DNA of 64,000 nt from NCBI GenBank assembly GCA_039545355.1, contig BCJJ01000027.1, positions 1 through 64,000 on the forward strand, given 5' to 3'. The stretch comes from Trichosporon coremiiforme. Lineage: Eukaryota > Basidiomycota > Tremellomycetes > Trichosporonales > Trichosporonaceae. The notes under the pieces are model-generated. The model was not told the DNA's origin. It did not search any database and saw only the letters and a list, made by a program, of their open reading frames with translations. The position numbers were made by a program, and so were the translations under genes. The number at the start of each line of letters is the position of its first letter. The stretch's first letter is position 1. This document shows positions 23,725-34,843 of the stretch, in pieces.

Positions 23725-24241
23725 GGTATAGGGATCGGGTGTGTTAGATGCTGAAGACCAAGAATCTCGCTTTCGTGTCGCGCGATGCTAGTCGTGCTGG
23801 CCACTGGTCCCGCATCGTGTTCATTGCGGACGTGGCGACAGTCCACTGCGACGCGTGGCTTTGCCTCCGCTAACGGATCTTCCCATTAGAATGTTCCTAA
23901 TCAGCAAGTGCTATTGCAAGACCTAATCAGCAGGTAATACCCCGGTATCTATCGGTCATGTCCGCCGTGGTCGTGGGGTCGGTGATTCCCTGGCGTGTGA
24001 CTGGTTGGTGAAATGAGCGAACGTGAGCGGTTATGACGGCGACAGCACGCCATCCCCGGTCTGCCTGCGAGATAGGACTTGTCCTCTGCCGGCTCAGTCC
24101 TCTGCCGTCTCACAGAACTCACATCAGAGTTTGTTTCCTCTCCATTACTCACTCACCCCTTCTCAATCGTGAGCTCCTCGTCTTTTAGAACCAGCTGACA
24201 GCCAGCCCACCATTAGAGCTACTCGCCTCCTCCGCCGCGCC
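23725..24241. promoter_or_regulatory. Divergent promoter region of SBH1 and the peroxidase gene
   Basis: A 517-bp gap between divergently read genes, so it carries both promoters and leaders. The right end is pyrimidine-rich just before the peroxidase ATG. No specific binding site is claimed. Confidence 0.5.
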
Positions 24242-24932
24242 ATGTCTGACATCTACTCGTTCAAGGTTCAGCTCCCCAAGGGCGAGCTCGACCTCGCCCC
24301 GTACAAGACCAACGGCAAGGACCTCCTCTTCGTCAACGTCGCTAGCAAGTGCGGCCTGACGCCCCAGTACAAGGACCTCCAGGCCCTCCAGGACAAAGAC
24401 GGTGACAAGCTTCAGATCATCGGCTTCCCGTGCAACCAGGTGAGCTCGGCGGGGGCCGCAGGCGCGAGCCTCGAGGGTTGCTTCCAAGCTGACAATGCAG
24501 TTCAAGAACCAGGAGCCCGGATCTGCTGAGGAGATCCAGACCTTCTGCCAGGTTAACTATGGTGTCACCTTCCCGATCGCCAAGAAGGTAAGTCTCAGCG
24601 AGTGGCCCTCCGCGAACTCCATCCCGCATTGGCTTCCAGTCCTCCACAGATCCTGACCCATCCCTCCCAGCTTACTGCTTCCTCCGAGCCCAGCTGACAC
24701 CCAGGGCGACGTCAACGGCCCCGACACGCAGCCGATCTGGAAGTACCTCAAGGAGCACGCCGACCCGCCCGTCCAGAACATTGATTGGAACTTCTCCAAG
24801 TTCCTCGTGAAGGACGGCAAGATCACCTGGTTCCCTGCCAAGACCAGCAAGGTCGTCAGTAGCTATTACCCCGACTCGGGGCGCGGACGGGGACGCGCTG
24901 ACCGCCAGTCTGATGTCGCTGCCAAGCTCTAA
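24242..24932 (+). CDS. Thiol-type glutathione peroxidase / hydroperoxide sensor
   Basis: Reduces hydrogen peroxide and lipid hydroperoxides, usually with thioredoxin as reductant in fungi; yeast Gpx3 also relays oxidation to Yap1. Exons are 24242-24439, 24501-24587 and 24705-24932, giving 170 aa. The peroxidatic Cys is residue 37 in NVASKCGLTPQY, a second Cys is residue 64 in FPCNQ, and the resolving Cys is residue 82 in TFCQVNYGVTFPI, the same spacing as yeast Gpx3. WNFSKFLV supplies the Trp and Asn of the active site. It is a Cys form, not selenocysteine. The C-terminus has an unusual Arg/Gly tail and ends AAKL; AKL fits the PTS1 pattern, so partial peroxisomal import is possible (inference). 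Confidence 0.94.
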
Positions 24933-25438
24933 GCGCACCTGCAGCTCTGAGAGTAACCAACTAGATAAAACGGCGCTAAGCTGCATGGGATGTGAAGTAT
25001 GAGAAATGTAACATCTGGAATGGGCTGGCCGCCGGGGCAAGGCAAGAGCTCTGCGGTTAGCTGCTGATACCTTCGCTCAGTTGAAGCTCTCTTCTGCAGC
25101 TGTACCAAAGGCAGCGGTTTCCGTGGAGTTGGTCTCACACAACTAGCGGCTACTCAACTGCCAACGCACTGACTGCATAACTCGGCCCAGGCCACTAGGC
25201 GTTTGTTCCAGGTCAACATACAGCGCGACTGTTTGCGGACGTCGACCAGCCAGAGTGGAGGATCAGGTTGGACGTGGCATGCGTCTAATCGCTTCAACAT
25301 CTCTTCTGGTACAGTCTATTCCTTTGGCCCACGTTTGCATTGTCAAAGGGGCTCGCCCTCTGCCCAAACACCTCAGAAACTCGCGATCGCGATTCTCTCC
25401 GAGCGCACATAACCAATGGAGGTTGTTACTTCTCGTCC
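24933..25438. other. Intergenic region between the peroxidase and the tRNA
   Basis: About 500 bp with the 3' flank of the peroxidase gene and the 5' flank of the tRNA. No gene or repeat seen. Confidence 0.6.
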
Positions 25439-25542
25439 GGTCGCGTGGCCCAATGGCAAGGCGTCTGACTACGACTCCGTCCTGAGTTCATCACCGGGAT
25501 ATGAGTAATCAGGAGATTGCGGGTTCGATCCCCGTCGTGACC
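25439..25542 (+). tRNA. tRNA-Arg (anticodon ACG) with a 33-nt intron
   Basis: The acceptor stem GGTCGCG pairs with CGTGACC (one G-U). The D arm is GCCCAATGGCAAGGC. The anticodon stem TCTGA pairs with TCAGG. The T arm is GCGGG-TTCGATC-CCCGT. The loop reads CTACGA before the intron and A after it, so the anticodon is ACG at 25471-25473, read as ICG for Arg CGN codons. The intron is 25475-25507, one base 3' of the anticodon, the standard position for eukaryotic nuclear tRNAs. It contains CCGT, whose CGT could pair with the anticodon as in normal precursor folding. The mature length is 71 nt before CCA addition. A T5 stretch follows at once. Confidence 0.93.
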
Positions 25543-25547
25543 TTTTT
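25543..25547 (+). terminator. RNA polymerase III T-run terminator
   Basis: Five T residues directly after the last base of the tRNA, the standard pol III stop. Confidence 0.85.
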
Positions 25548-25695
25548 GCGGGTCTGTTTTACCTTCTATGTGCGTTTTTGAGACTGCAAGTGGAGAGAAA
25601 ACTCGAGAGGAGCGGATTTTTTGGTAGTGGTGAGTTAACGGTGGTACTGGTAGACGACTAGGGGGCAGTGTGGCAGTGGAGGTGTTTCAGAGTGT

Positions 25696-25725
25696 GTGCC
25701 GACTAGTCTTGTGCCGACTAGTCTA
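25696..25725. repeat. 15-bp direct repeat, two tandem copies
   Basis: GTGCCGACTAGTCT followed by T or A occurs twice without spacing (25696-25710, 25711-25725). Each copy contains the palindrome GACTAGTC, so the pair could also form small hairpins. Confidence 0.8.
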
Positions 25726-26755
25726 ATCTGATGAGGACGAGGGAAGGCGGGGGCGGGGAAGGCGACCCCCCTCTGCAGCCTATGTAGCTCGGCGTCGAGA
25801 GTAGGGATCAGCAGGAAATAGGAGCTCGGCTAGTCAGCTAGGCTGGGTTTCGCAGGTGGTCAGGCAATTGAGGTCGATGACAGCGACGGGCGTCAGCGCT
25901 CGTCCGATCCCCTGCTACACCTCCGTGCGTCCTCTATCAAGCTTCATTAAGCAAAACCTCTTTCTTGCCTTGCATCTGTGCAGCAGACAGAGGGTATCTG
26001 TGCGTACGATGACTGATGTTCCCGCGCAGTGATTCGGTGAGTAGAGTAGGCGCCAAGAGCGTCAGTGCCCGCCGCTGTGGGGAGGGGAGTGCGTCTCGCT
26101 CCACATCTCGGTCATTCCTCGTCCACCGAACGGCCTAGCGATGACTCAGTCAAGAACAAAGATGCATGTCATCGTCGCCAAGCAGGAGGGCCGGCGGCAA
26201 GTGGGCTCGGAGTCGGGCCGGGTAACTGACTCAGAACTCGCGCTGCATTGCATCACCTCCCCTCCGCTATCTGCATATCTGCTTCCAGCATTTCCGGGGC
26301 CCGGAGATTAACATCCAACCTGCCCAGGTCTGCCGACCCAGGACCTGGATGCACAGGGCTGAGACCTGCTTAAATGCTGAATAATGAGATCTCACACCCA
26401 AGCAAGCGCGCTGCCCAAGGAACAGGTGGAGGTCGAGAACAGGACAGAAAGAAGGGACAGCGGAGGCCCAAGCGTGCCCTTTCGCCCTCTTCCGATCCGA
26501 GCGCATTCAGGTCGCCCGGGTGGCGTTTTACGGATTTCGTCCTGTCCTCAAGTCTTCCCTCGGTGCTGCCTCTGTTCTACGCCTCGGCACCATCTGCACC
26601 TCTCAACTTTCTGCACATTTTGCACGCGACTGTATTCATCAAAGAACAGGGCGACAGACACAGGGCGTGACAATATTGCACCCGGCCGCCCCAGCCAGAA
26701 ATTCCTCTACCTCAGGACGTCCTCGGCTCTCCCGGTGGGCTCTCGGTAGGCTGTG

Positions 26756-26786
26756 ACGCCCGTACGCCCGTACGCCCGTACGCCCC
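26756..26786. repeat. Short tandem repeat, 8-bp unit CGCCCGTA
   Basis: About four head-to-tail copies of ACGCCCGT/CGCCCGTA in non-coding DNA. No function evident. Confidence 0.8.
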
Positions 26787-27077
26787 CAGACTTCCCGCCT
26801 GAGGGTGTCGAGTCGCCACCGAGATGAATGTGACCTGTGCGTTGTGCTCCTCGGACTGGATTCTCGTGTTCCAGGCCTCTGCGCTCTGCGCGATCACGTC
26901 TCTGTCACCTTCAGGTTGACTCTGCGCCCTCTGTGCCTCTGTCGTTCCACACCTTTCTGTGTCCTAGACCCAACTCATGCAGACGGGGCCCAGCCGGCGC
27001 AGAAGACCTGAGCGCTAAATCCGAGCGTTATGCGCGTCTTCAGATGGACACCAAGGTACCGTGACCCAGCGCTCATG

Positions 27078-27110
27078 TAGCCTTGGTATAGCCTTGGTAT
27101 AGCCTTGGTT
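27078..27110. repeat. Three tandem copies of an 11-bp unit
   Basis: The unit TAGCCTTGGTA is repeated three times with slight variation about 200 bp upstream of the small secreted-peptide ATG. It could be a cluster of factor sites, or simple slippage. Confidence 0.75.
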
Positions 27111-27303
27111 GAACAAGAGACTGCGCGGGTTTGCATACCTTCTCTCCTCCGGTTCTATCGTCTTTCTACTTTCTCTTAACTCATACTTCACGCTCGAGCT
27201 CCCTTTACACTCCTTCTCTCTATCTACTCTTCTATCTCAGCGCTCGCGTATATCTCTACCTTCGCGTCTTGCTCTATAATCGCGCCCACCTCGCAGAACC
27301 AAC

Positions 27304-27519
27304 ATGCTCCTCTCCACTCTCGTCCTCGCTCTCGCCTCAACGGCTACGGCCCACCCATCGCCGCTGAGGCAGCACCCCATCGCGCCGACCACGGGTAACC
27401 CCACGCCGACGCCGTCCCCTGCGTCCTCGTTCATCGTCGCTGCCTCCGCCCCCGCTACGCCGACGCATGCAGAGCGCCATGCCCAGCCTGGTGTCGTTAC
27501 TTCGACGCCGTACCTCTAG
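27304..27519 (+). CDS. Small predicted secreted peptide, unknown function
   Basis: A 71-aa frame with a clean N-terminal signal peptide: MLLSTLVLALASTATA, a hydrophobic core ending in an Ala-x-Ala site, so cleavage before HPSP is predicted. The mature part of about 55 aa is rich in Pro, Thr, Ser and Ala, has no Cys, and would be a candidate for O-mannosylation. The start is preceded by AACC and a long CT-rich leader with a TATA-like element about 25-35 bp upstream, the pattern of well-expressed fungal genes. I recognise no family. It could be a cell-wall or secreted peptide, a chance frame, or the first exon of a longer gene. Confidence 0.45.
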   Translation: MLLSTLVLALASTATAHPSPLRQHPIAPTTGNPTPTPSPASSFIVAASAPATPTHAERHAQPGVVTSTPYL

Positions 27520-28311
27520 CTACTCCTACGCGATCGGAGGAGCGATTAGGACTCAGCACGGTCTGGACTCCGACTTGCTCGGCACCCGCCCGCCGTCGGC
27601 TCACTAGCGCTTTAGGACTGACAGACTAGCACTAGTGCACACAGCCAATACCCTCGTGGCGTCGATACCCTCGACTTTTTTGGTCTTCCTCGGCTTCTTG
27701 TAACTTCCATGTATAATGTCAGTGCTCCTTCTTGCACGGTCGGGCACGCAGCACTCTCTGACGCGCGTGCTCACTGCTGCAGTAAAGTACATCATCACAC
27801 GGTGACATATGATCCACCAAATATACTTGAGTTTAACTAGGTTCGGAGCGGTATGTCCGGGCAGGGTATCGATTACAAGCCTGGGCTGGGAGGTCGGGGA
27901 TCGGGGGCAGGGAAGGGAAATATAGTGTAATGGGCGGCGACGGGTGCTTAATAATAGTAGTTGGCTGTAGTGTAGATAGTGGTGATTGTGGTGTGCTGGA
28001 AGAAAAAGCTGGGAGCTCGTCAAATCATGAAATAACGCGCAGTGCGGGGTGAAGGTGGTGAACTGGTCGTGAAGAAGAATGAAAACAACAGGAGCACCTC
28101 GGCGCTGCTCGTGCAGGAGGACACTGTGGTGGCCCCCGATAAACGTGAAGATGAAAAGCGAAAAAAATGCTAAAGAAGATGCTTGAAAGAAGAACGGTGT
28201 GTTGTTGGGTATCAACTCGATGGTGATGGTCTATGCGGTGTCGGCGGTCACGGTCGCAGCAGAGGGCATGACTGATCAGCCCTCACCTGAGTCAATGACA
28301 ACCGTCTAATG
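27520..28311. other. 3' region between the small peptide and MCM1
   Basis: About 790 bp. The right part, read on the minus strand, is probably the MCM1 3' UTR: it is lower in GC and, on the minus strand, pyrimidine-rich. A 203-codon minus-strand frame at 27604-28215 has UTR-like composition and is not accepted. Confidence 0.5.
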
Positions 28312-29797
28312 TCACATGGGCGGGCCCTGCATCATCCGCCGGTCGTCCTGCTGCTGGGGGTGGGGAGGAGGCTGCTGGTACATGCCGGGGTGCACGAGGA
28401 AGCCGGGGTGCCCGGCCTGTTGCGGGTAGCCGTATTGCAGGGGGGCGGTAGCATAGTCACCAGGCCCAGTCGGTGTAGGCGGCGGGTACTGATACGCGTT
28501 GGGACTCGGCATACCCATGTGGTAGCCACCGGACAGTGGCGACTGGAGCGGGTTCGGGTGCTGCTGGGGATGCGGTAAGCCCATATGGGTCGTCGGAGAG
28601 GACTGGCGGTGCATATCGGGGATCGGCGGCACAGGCGGGATCACGTCCGGCGCAGTAGGGACATCGGTCGACAGATTCGGCTGCGAAGCCGAGCGCTTCT
28701 TCGACGGTAAGCGCTTCTTGGGACGCTGCGCAACTGGCGTGCCGTTGCCGATGGCGGCCATGGACCGCGTTTGGGCCTCTGCATGCGCGGCTGCCTCGTC
28801 CGGTGTCGCTCCCGCCACTTGCGCCGCGGTGGCCAACATGGCTTTGCTCGCTTCCGCGCTGAGCTTGTGCGGGCGGATCGACAATCCGCCATTCTTCCCT
28901 CCCTTCGTGCCGACGAGTGGTCCGATCGGCTGCCCATCGGGTCCAATACCGTCAGACGACTTGAGACAAGCGTGGATAAGATTCCGTCCCTCGTTCTTGG
29001 TCACGAGTGGTTGCAGCTTCTCGGTTGTGAACGTGTAGACAAGACCCGTTTCGGAGACAACGAGCAGCATGATCTGGGTGCCAGTGAGAATCGACAGTTC
29101 GGACGCCTGTATGTCAGCTCGGAAGACCTGCGAGACAGCTCACCTTCTTCATGATGCCGGATTTGCGCTTGGAGAAAGTGATGTGTCTTCGCGACTTGTC
29201 GGTGATGTACTCGATGCGAATCTTGCGCCGACCGGTCTCACCGTCCTTGTCAGCAAGCGTGAAGCCTCCTGGGACGTCCTGAGTCTCTCGCCTGCGCTTG
29301 GGTTGCGGCGCCGGTGATTCCTCGTCCTCGTCGTCGCTGGGGCCGTCGAGCCCAGTCTCGGTCTTGAACATGTCGTCGATATTCGTCGGCGGCGCTTGCG
29401 AACCCGACGCCAGCGGCATATGGGAAGACGTAGGCGTCGGGCCCCCGCTCGTCCGTTGGAGGTCGTCTGCGATAGAGTCAGTAGAGTTCAAATCTGGGCG
29501 TCGCCGTTCAGGAAAAGAACAGCAGAAAACGAAAGGCAACTCACCGGTCTGCCCATCCTTGGTCTCTTCAGGCTGGCCAAAGTTCAAGACACCTGTGCCA
29601 TCGAAGTCGGCGACCATGTCGTTCATGTCGAGACCGGGCTGGTCCGTCTCGTTGCCATAGTCGCCGAGGGTGCCGTCCATGTTGATGGACACTGTACGCG
29701 CGGACATGGTGGAGATCCTAGATGGCGAGCTGTGAAAGTTTCCGCCCAGCTGCGTCGGCGTGAGTTGAGCGGAGTAGGGGGAAGACGTGAGAGCCAT
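28312..29797 (-). CDS. MCM1: MADS-box transcription factor, Mcm1/SRF type
   Basis: DNA-binding regulator of the SRF class that works with partner proteins on CArG-like sites; in other fungi it controls mating, cell-cycle and metabolic genes. Exons are 29545-29797, 29144-29466 and 28312-29106, with 78- and 37-nt introns in frame, giving 456 aa. The MADS domain sits at about residues 160-215: GRRKIRIEYITDKSRRHITF, then SKRKSGIMKK, with the second intron inside it, then ASELSILTGTQIMLLVVSE and the SAM-like extension VYTFTTEKLQPLV. It is preceded by an acidic linker (DDEDEESPAPQPKRRR). The C-terminus is rich in Pro, Gln and Tyr (QQPPPHPQQQDD), like many activation regions. The upstream sequence suggests a spliced 5' leader. 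Confidence 0.95.
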
Positions 29798-29998
29798 CCA
29801 ACAGAACTAAGACTGGGGGAAGATGGCGTGAAGTGAAGGTGTGACCAGGTAGAGGTCCAACGGTTCTCGCTCTTAAGCGCCCACACGTATCGTTCGTTGC
29901 TTCGGCCTGTGGGGAAGGCTGGGGTAGGAGAAGCAGGAGAGAAGGAAGATTGAAAGGGTCTCGCCACTGCTTGATGAACTGGAGCAGAGGTGGACGAC

Positions 29999-30366
29999 CT
30001 GCGGGGATGTTAGCGACGGTGCTCCAGGCGGCGTCGGCGTGCGTCGGGCCCCAGTGATCGGCATATTGTGTACACAGGCTCATCACCGACGAGAGAACCC
30101 CAAGGCAATGCGTGCTCTGCTACCGCCCGACGCGCGGTGTAGATCGGAGTGAGCGACGCGGCGATTGTCGACCATCAACGATTTGCCAGCGACAGCAACT
30201 GGTGAGGTCATACCCGAGCGAGCAGACGATAGACACAGTCTCCGATCGGCGTTGACTGACCTTGTCATGCCAGGGGGTGACAGGGGCCAGTGAAGCAACC
30301 GGAGGGGGAGGTGAAGCAGGGGGCTGTGGAGAAGGAGGGACGGAATCACGGAATGACGATACTCAC
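29999..30366 (-). promoter_or_regulatory. Probable intron in the 5' leader of MCM1
   Basis: On the minus strand a GTGAGT donor at 30366-30361 and an acceptor GCTAACATCCCCGCAG ending at 29999 bracket 368 nt without coding potential, about 200 nt upstream of the MCM1 ATG. This fits a 5'-UTR intron. Transcript evidence would settle it. Confidence 0.4.
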
Positions 30367-30920
30367 TGATGAGCGCTGAGTGCGTGTTAAGCGGGTGCAG
30401 TAACTCTGGTGGAGAGATACAACTGTATCGCTGTGGTACTTTTGGCTGGGCGGGCTGGGACAGGGCTGTGCGGCACGATGCGGCGGGCTAGCTGGGCTGG
30501 CCGGCTGGTTGATCGGATTAGGGAGGCGAGCGGTGCGCACTTAAGGTTATGCTGCGGCGCTGGCGTCGGATGAGCGAGAGAGGAAAGTGGGCGCTCCAGG
30601 TTAGTGGATGGCGATTATTATTGTTTTGAAGATTCCTGTAAGAGGGAATTCAACCTTGTTTCAACTCTTGATAGAATGCGAGAGGACAGGGTCTAGGCAG
30701 GGGATGACAAGTTCAGAATAACGTTGATGGCCGAATGAACGAATGTCGTTTGCGGTCGGTGGACTGGAGGATACACGGGTGTGGATGCGGGGTAGTGTTC
30801 GTGGGTTGCAGTGCTGGCTGTCGAGCGACAAGGAAACGAGGGGGTGGTGTCTGATGACTGATTATAGGGAGCGTCTCGGTGCTGGGCGACTAGGTGTCGT
30901 TTCGAGAGCCGTGTGCGTAT

Positions 30921-30938
30921 GTGTGTGTGTGTGTGTGT
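30921..30938. repeat. GT dinucleotide microsatellite
   Basis: Nine uninterrupted GT units, with further GTGTGC-like sequence just upstream. It lies in the non-coding region upstream of MCM1. Confidence 0.9.
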
Positions 30939-33667
30939 AATAGATGCGGACGCGGGGAAACAGGATACTAGCGAGTGTGAGTGTCGACAACGAAGGGGCC
31001 AGGCGGGGATGCGATGCGGTGATGGAATGGACGGAGAAAGGTAGAAGGGAAGAACGGTGATGCAATTGGTAATAGGGGTGGACCGCAGTTGTCGCAAGCG
31101 CCGTCTGAGGTTTGGCTGTGAGGCTGTGAGGGCGAGGCGAACGCTCTTGCTGGGGCGTATGCAAGGTAAGTGGATTCTGTATATGCTTGAGCCCGGGCGT
31201 CCACGCAGCAAGCAGCCCAAATTCAAATGCCTCGGTGCGCGGTGGGGTTCGCTGGCAGTCCGAGAGCCGATGCGTGGTGCGAATGAGACTCTAAGTGCGC
31301 GTTATGCGGCCGGGGAGCTGAGCGTAAACAATCAACAACGGCGCAACTTTGGCTTTGAGACAGAGCGTAGTGTGTCGCGGCGATAACTGGGCCGTGCCGA
31401 TTCGGTGCGATAGCGATAAGATGAGATGCGCGACGAAGAGTCTGCCGAAAGTGGTGGTGGATGCGGGGGGGTTTGGCGTGGTTACCACAAGTGGTACGAG
31501 ATAGCAATGGGACTGGACAGAAGTGGTGGATGAGAGATGAGAGATGGAGGAAGATGAGACAGGAGGCAAGAACCGGAAATGGCAAGTCGTGGGTTACAGG
31601 TTAAGTCAAGTCCTGATTAGTGCTCATGAATGCAAACAAGCTCGAAAGCTGGAGGGCTTGCGCTGGTTGCGGGCTCGGCAGACTCTGCGTCCAGCGGCCA
31701 GCGGCGCCCGCCAGCAGCATAGCAGCTCAGTCAAACCAGCAAATAACTGTGGGTATGGGTACAGAGGCATGCCCTTACCGTCCAGGGACCGAGACGAGCA
31801 GGCCAGAAGGCTGGCTCCAGCAGCCAGCTGCCATCAGCCTGCAGGTCGCAGGTCGTAGGCGGGCGGCGGTGTTGAGGGCATCGGAGGCTCTGGTGGCTCA
31901 GCGGCAGATCGAGCAGCTGTCCTGTCCTGTGAGCCAGCATGCGGAGCAGATTGATTATTAACTCTGGCCCAGGCTTGCGTGCAGCCCTCTCCTCCCTCCC
32001 TCTCGATGCTTGAGCTTGTGCTCACCAGCCCGCCGCCGACATGGTCCTGAAGTAGGAGCAACGGTATAAACAAACAGGCTTCTGGCCCGCCCGCTCTTCC
32101 AGGTCCCAGGTCCTGCAGGCTTGCGCCGGCCGGCCCAGGGCACCAGCTCTGCAAGCTCAGGGTTCTTGAGCCTGTGGGACCTTGGGACCTTGGCAAGCGT
32201 GCTGCAGTCTTGCTGCGTAAGCGCGTAAGGCTACAGAGTTCATGATGCTTGCAAGCATCTTCGGCATGCCTCACGCGCGAGCTTGTTGACCCCGGCCAAC
32301 CGCCCAACCGACGGCTGTGTGGCCGTGCGCCCCTGAGCAACGAGGCACTTAATCTGAGGCTACTCACGAGCGGCATCTCGCGGGGGGCTCTGTGCGCGGC
32401 GCGGCAGCAGTAGCCACAGTGCTCGTGCGCGTGGCCGTTCCGCCTCCTGCGTCTCAAACCCTGGGATCCTGGGAGTCTTTCCCTGCCTCGTCCCTGCATC
32501 ACGGTCCGTACGGCAAGTCAGTCCAGGCACCAGCGTTGACTCAAGGAGAGGACAGGGCCGATATGAAATGGGAGTTAACCCAGCGCCCGCGAGCAGAGCC
32601 ATCAGTTCTCAGCCCAAGGCGAAGGTAGGCAGCGTCATTTCGTATTTTCTTCCTGTTTTGGCAATTTCGGACGCTGCCCGAATACACGTCACGGTGTGAT
32701 ACGGCTCGCGGCCGTGCTTGAATGGCCATTGCCCCAGGGTGAGCAGGGAGGTTACGGTTGGCCATGGGTGGGGACCACCGGCATTTCGTCATTGCAAGCA
32801 GTTAAACGCGAGCCTCGAGGCGCTGCGGCACGCTCATTTACATCATGACTTGCAACGCGCGTCGGAACATTGAGATGCTTAAGCTGCACTGCCGCATCGG
32901 GTAAGCGCCTGACACGCGTGTCTGCTGGCACTGGGGCAACATGCTGCACGCTGTACGACATTCAGATACGAGATCGAAAGAAATCGAAAGACCAAGACAT
33001 GAGGCATGAGGCGTATGCGTTGCATGAGTACATGAACGGGACTAGGAGAATGGGAGAACGGCATACCAAGCCCTCCCTTTCATGCCCTGTAACAATATTA
33101 CCTCGCCGTGTCTCAGTCGCAACGTGTGTCAGCGTGCAGATCGTGTGCACTGTCGAGTCAGATCCACACCCCTGTCCCCTGGCGGTCGGTTACGTCCTCC
33201 AAGCTGGATCGTCTCGGTATCCGCGACATGGCGACATTACTGCGATCCTTGGCTGGAGGATTGCAGCTAACGCACTTCGCATGCTCGCATGCTCGGTGCA
33301 GCGCGCAGCTCAGTGGATCCTCGCGCTCCCAGCTCCACGATGCAGCACGCCAAGCGAGCACATGCACGACGTCATTTCCCCGGACCCGTTGATCTGTGAG
33401 CGGCCGGTCTGTAGGATCGCAGGTATGATCGCAGGACCAGCGTCTGCGCACATCCGCATGCATACCAGCTTCTTCCTCTTTCTCTCCGATCGAGCTACGT
33501 ACTTGCCGAACTCCGAGTGCCCGACCGGCCCGCCGGAGTCCGAGTGGCAAACGACAAGCGACGCGATGGCAGGCAGAGCGTGCCTTCCTCCTCAACTTCC
33601 CCCGATACCAAACGCCCACCCCTCCCCTGTGTGCTACGTAAACCGCAAACGCGTTCTGAACTTGCAG

Positions 33668-33695
33668 GACGATGCAACCAAGACGATGCAACCAA
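33668..33695. repeat. 14-bp tandem duplication
   Basis: GACGATGCAACCAA occurs twice without spacing inside the otherwise unexplained region upstream of MCM1. Confidence 0.85.
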
Positions 33696-34843
33696 GACGC
33701 CGCGGTGACGCCGGTCATCGAATTGTACCAAAGCGCGGCCCGGTCAGTACCAATGTAGTTCCCACTTTCTCAGTCTGATCGATGCTGAGCTAAGAGCAGG
33801 CGAGAAGCACCGACTCGAAACATTTCAGTCGGCCAGCCGTATCGTCACTCCTTTTCTTTCGTGTGCCGTTGGATTCCGGTGCGCACATGCGCGCACATGG
33901 CACATGGCTCATCTTGACTAATTCCCATTACTCCAGCTGAACGTGTGCGCTGGAGTTTCCAGTGTCTTCCTTGCCTCTCATGTTGTGTCTACCGATATCA
34001 GCCGAGAGAGCACGGCAAGGAGCACGGCTTCGCCGCCGCTGCGTTTGTTTGTTTGTGCGAAGGTCTGCGAGCTCAGGACCCACGATACGCACACCGTCAC
34101 TCACTGTCACGGCATCGGTGAACCTTACCGTCCTCGTGTCCCGTTGGTTCGCTGCCGATGGCCGCCATTCATTGGCGTCGCCCGCCGTCGCTCGCCATCC
34201 TGAGTTGCTTGGGACAGAAAACAAGCTTGGCTGCATCCGGATCGTCCTCCACAGCATGCAGGGTTACACGCAGGGCTGCACGTAGGGCAACTAGGACTTA
34301 GGGTTGCGACTCGCCACGAGCCCATGTGCACAAGAGTTACGAGCCGATCGTTGGCCAGTGACCAGTGGTCAGGAGCGAGGATAAGGACAGGACCACAGGA
34401 ACGTCACTCACCTCCTCACCCCTGTACTCCCTTTGACTGCAACCCCTCGCCGCAAGCTCGGAGACGCAACACAAACAAACAGCAAGCTGTGCCTTCATCT
34501 CCCGCCTCACATCTCATGTGATCTCATCATCCCAACTCAGCCTGTTCCAGCCCATGTGCGTCTCGTCATCCTGCCTCGTATTCGCGGGCATCCTGCGGGG
34601 ACCCCCAGCTGCCCGCCATTCGTCATGTCCGTAGGAACGCATAACCGCACCTCCCATATGGAGCGAGCAGGAACGTTTCACTGTCCTGTGCGTAGCTATG
34701 CTCCGTCACTGGTCCAGGCGCTGCGGCCGTCGCCGAGACGCTGTTACAGTGGTACGGTATACATGTTCTGCTGTGATCTTTGGCTACGTCTACTGAGTCT
34801 CGTCTATGCTGGTGCTCCTACCCCTACGCTGCTCTGACACTAA

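Larger units (their letters stand above)
25548..27303. other. Gene-poor stretch before the small secreted peptide
   Basis: About 1.75 kb with no supportable gene. Three small direct-repeat clusters are listed separately. The last 180 bp (about 27130-27303) are strongly CT-rich with a TCTATAAT element near 27274 and look like a promoter and leader for the ATG at 27304. Open frames in the middle are Arg/Ser/Cys-rich and unconvincing. Confidence 0.6.
29798..34843. other. Five-kilobase gene-poor region upstream of MCM1
   Basis: Apart from a likely MCM1 leader at the left and the 3' flank of the TPR gene at the right, I find no gene with family resemblance or splice support. GC is lower than in the flanking genes. 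It holds a GT microsatellite (30921-30938) and a 14-bp tandem pair (33668-33695). The longest open frame is 302 codons at 32870-33778 (+), with odd Cys, Met and Arg-rich composition. Non-coding transcripts or a very long regulatory region are possible. Confidence 0.55.

Noticed and set aside
25726..25745. CTGATGAG resembling a hammerhead ribozyme core
   Set aside because: The second conserved core (GAAA after stem II) and the flanking stems are missing.
27604..28215. 203-codon frame on the - strand downstream of MCM1
   Set aside because: It has His/Leu/Ser/Thr-rich composition in lower-GC sequence and lies where the MCM1 3' UTR should be. No domain or splice support.
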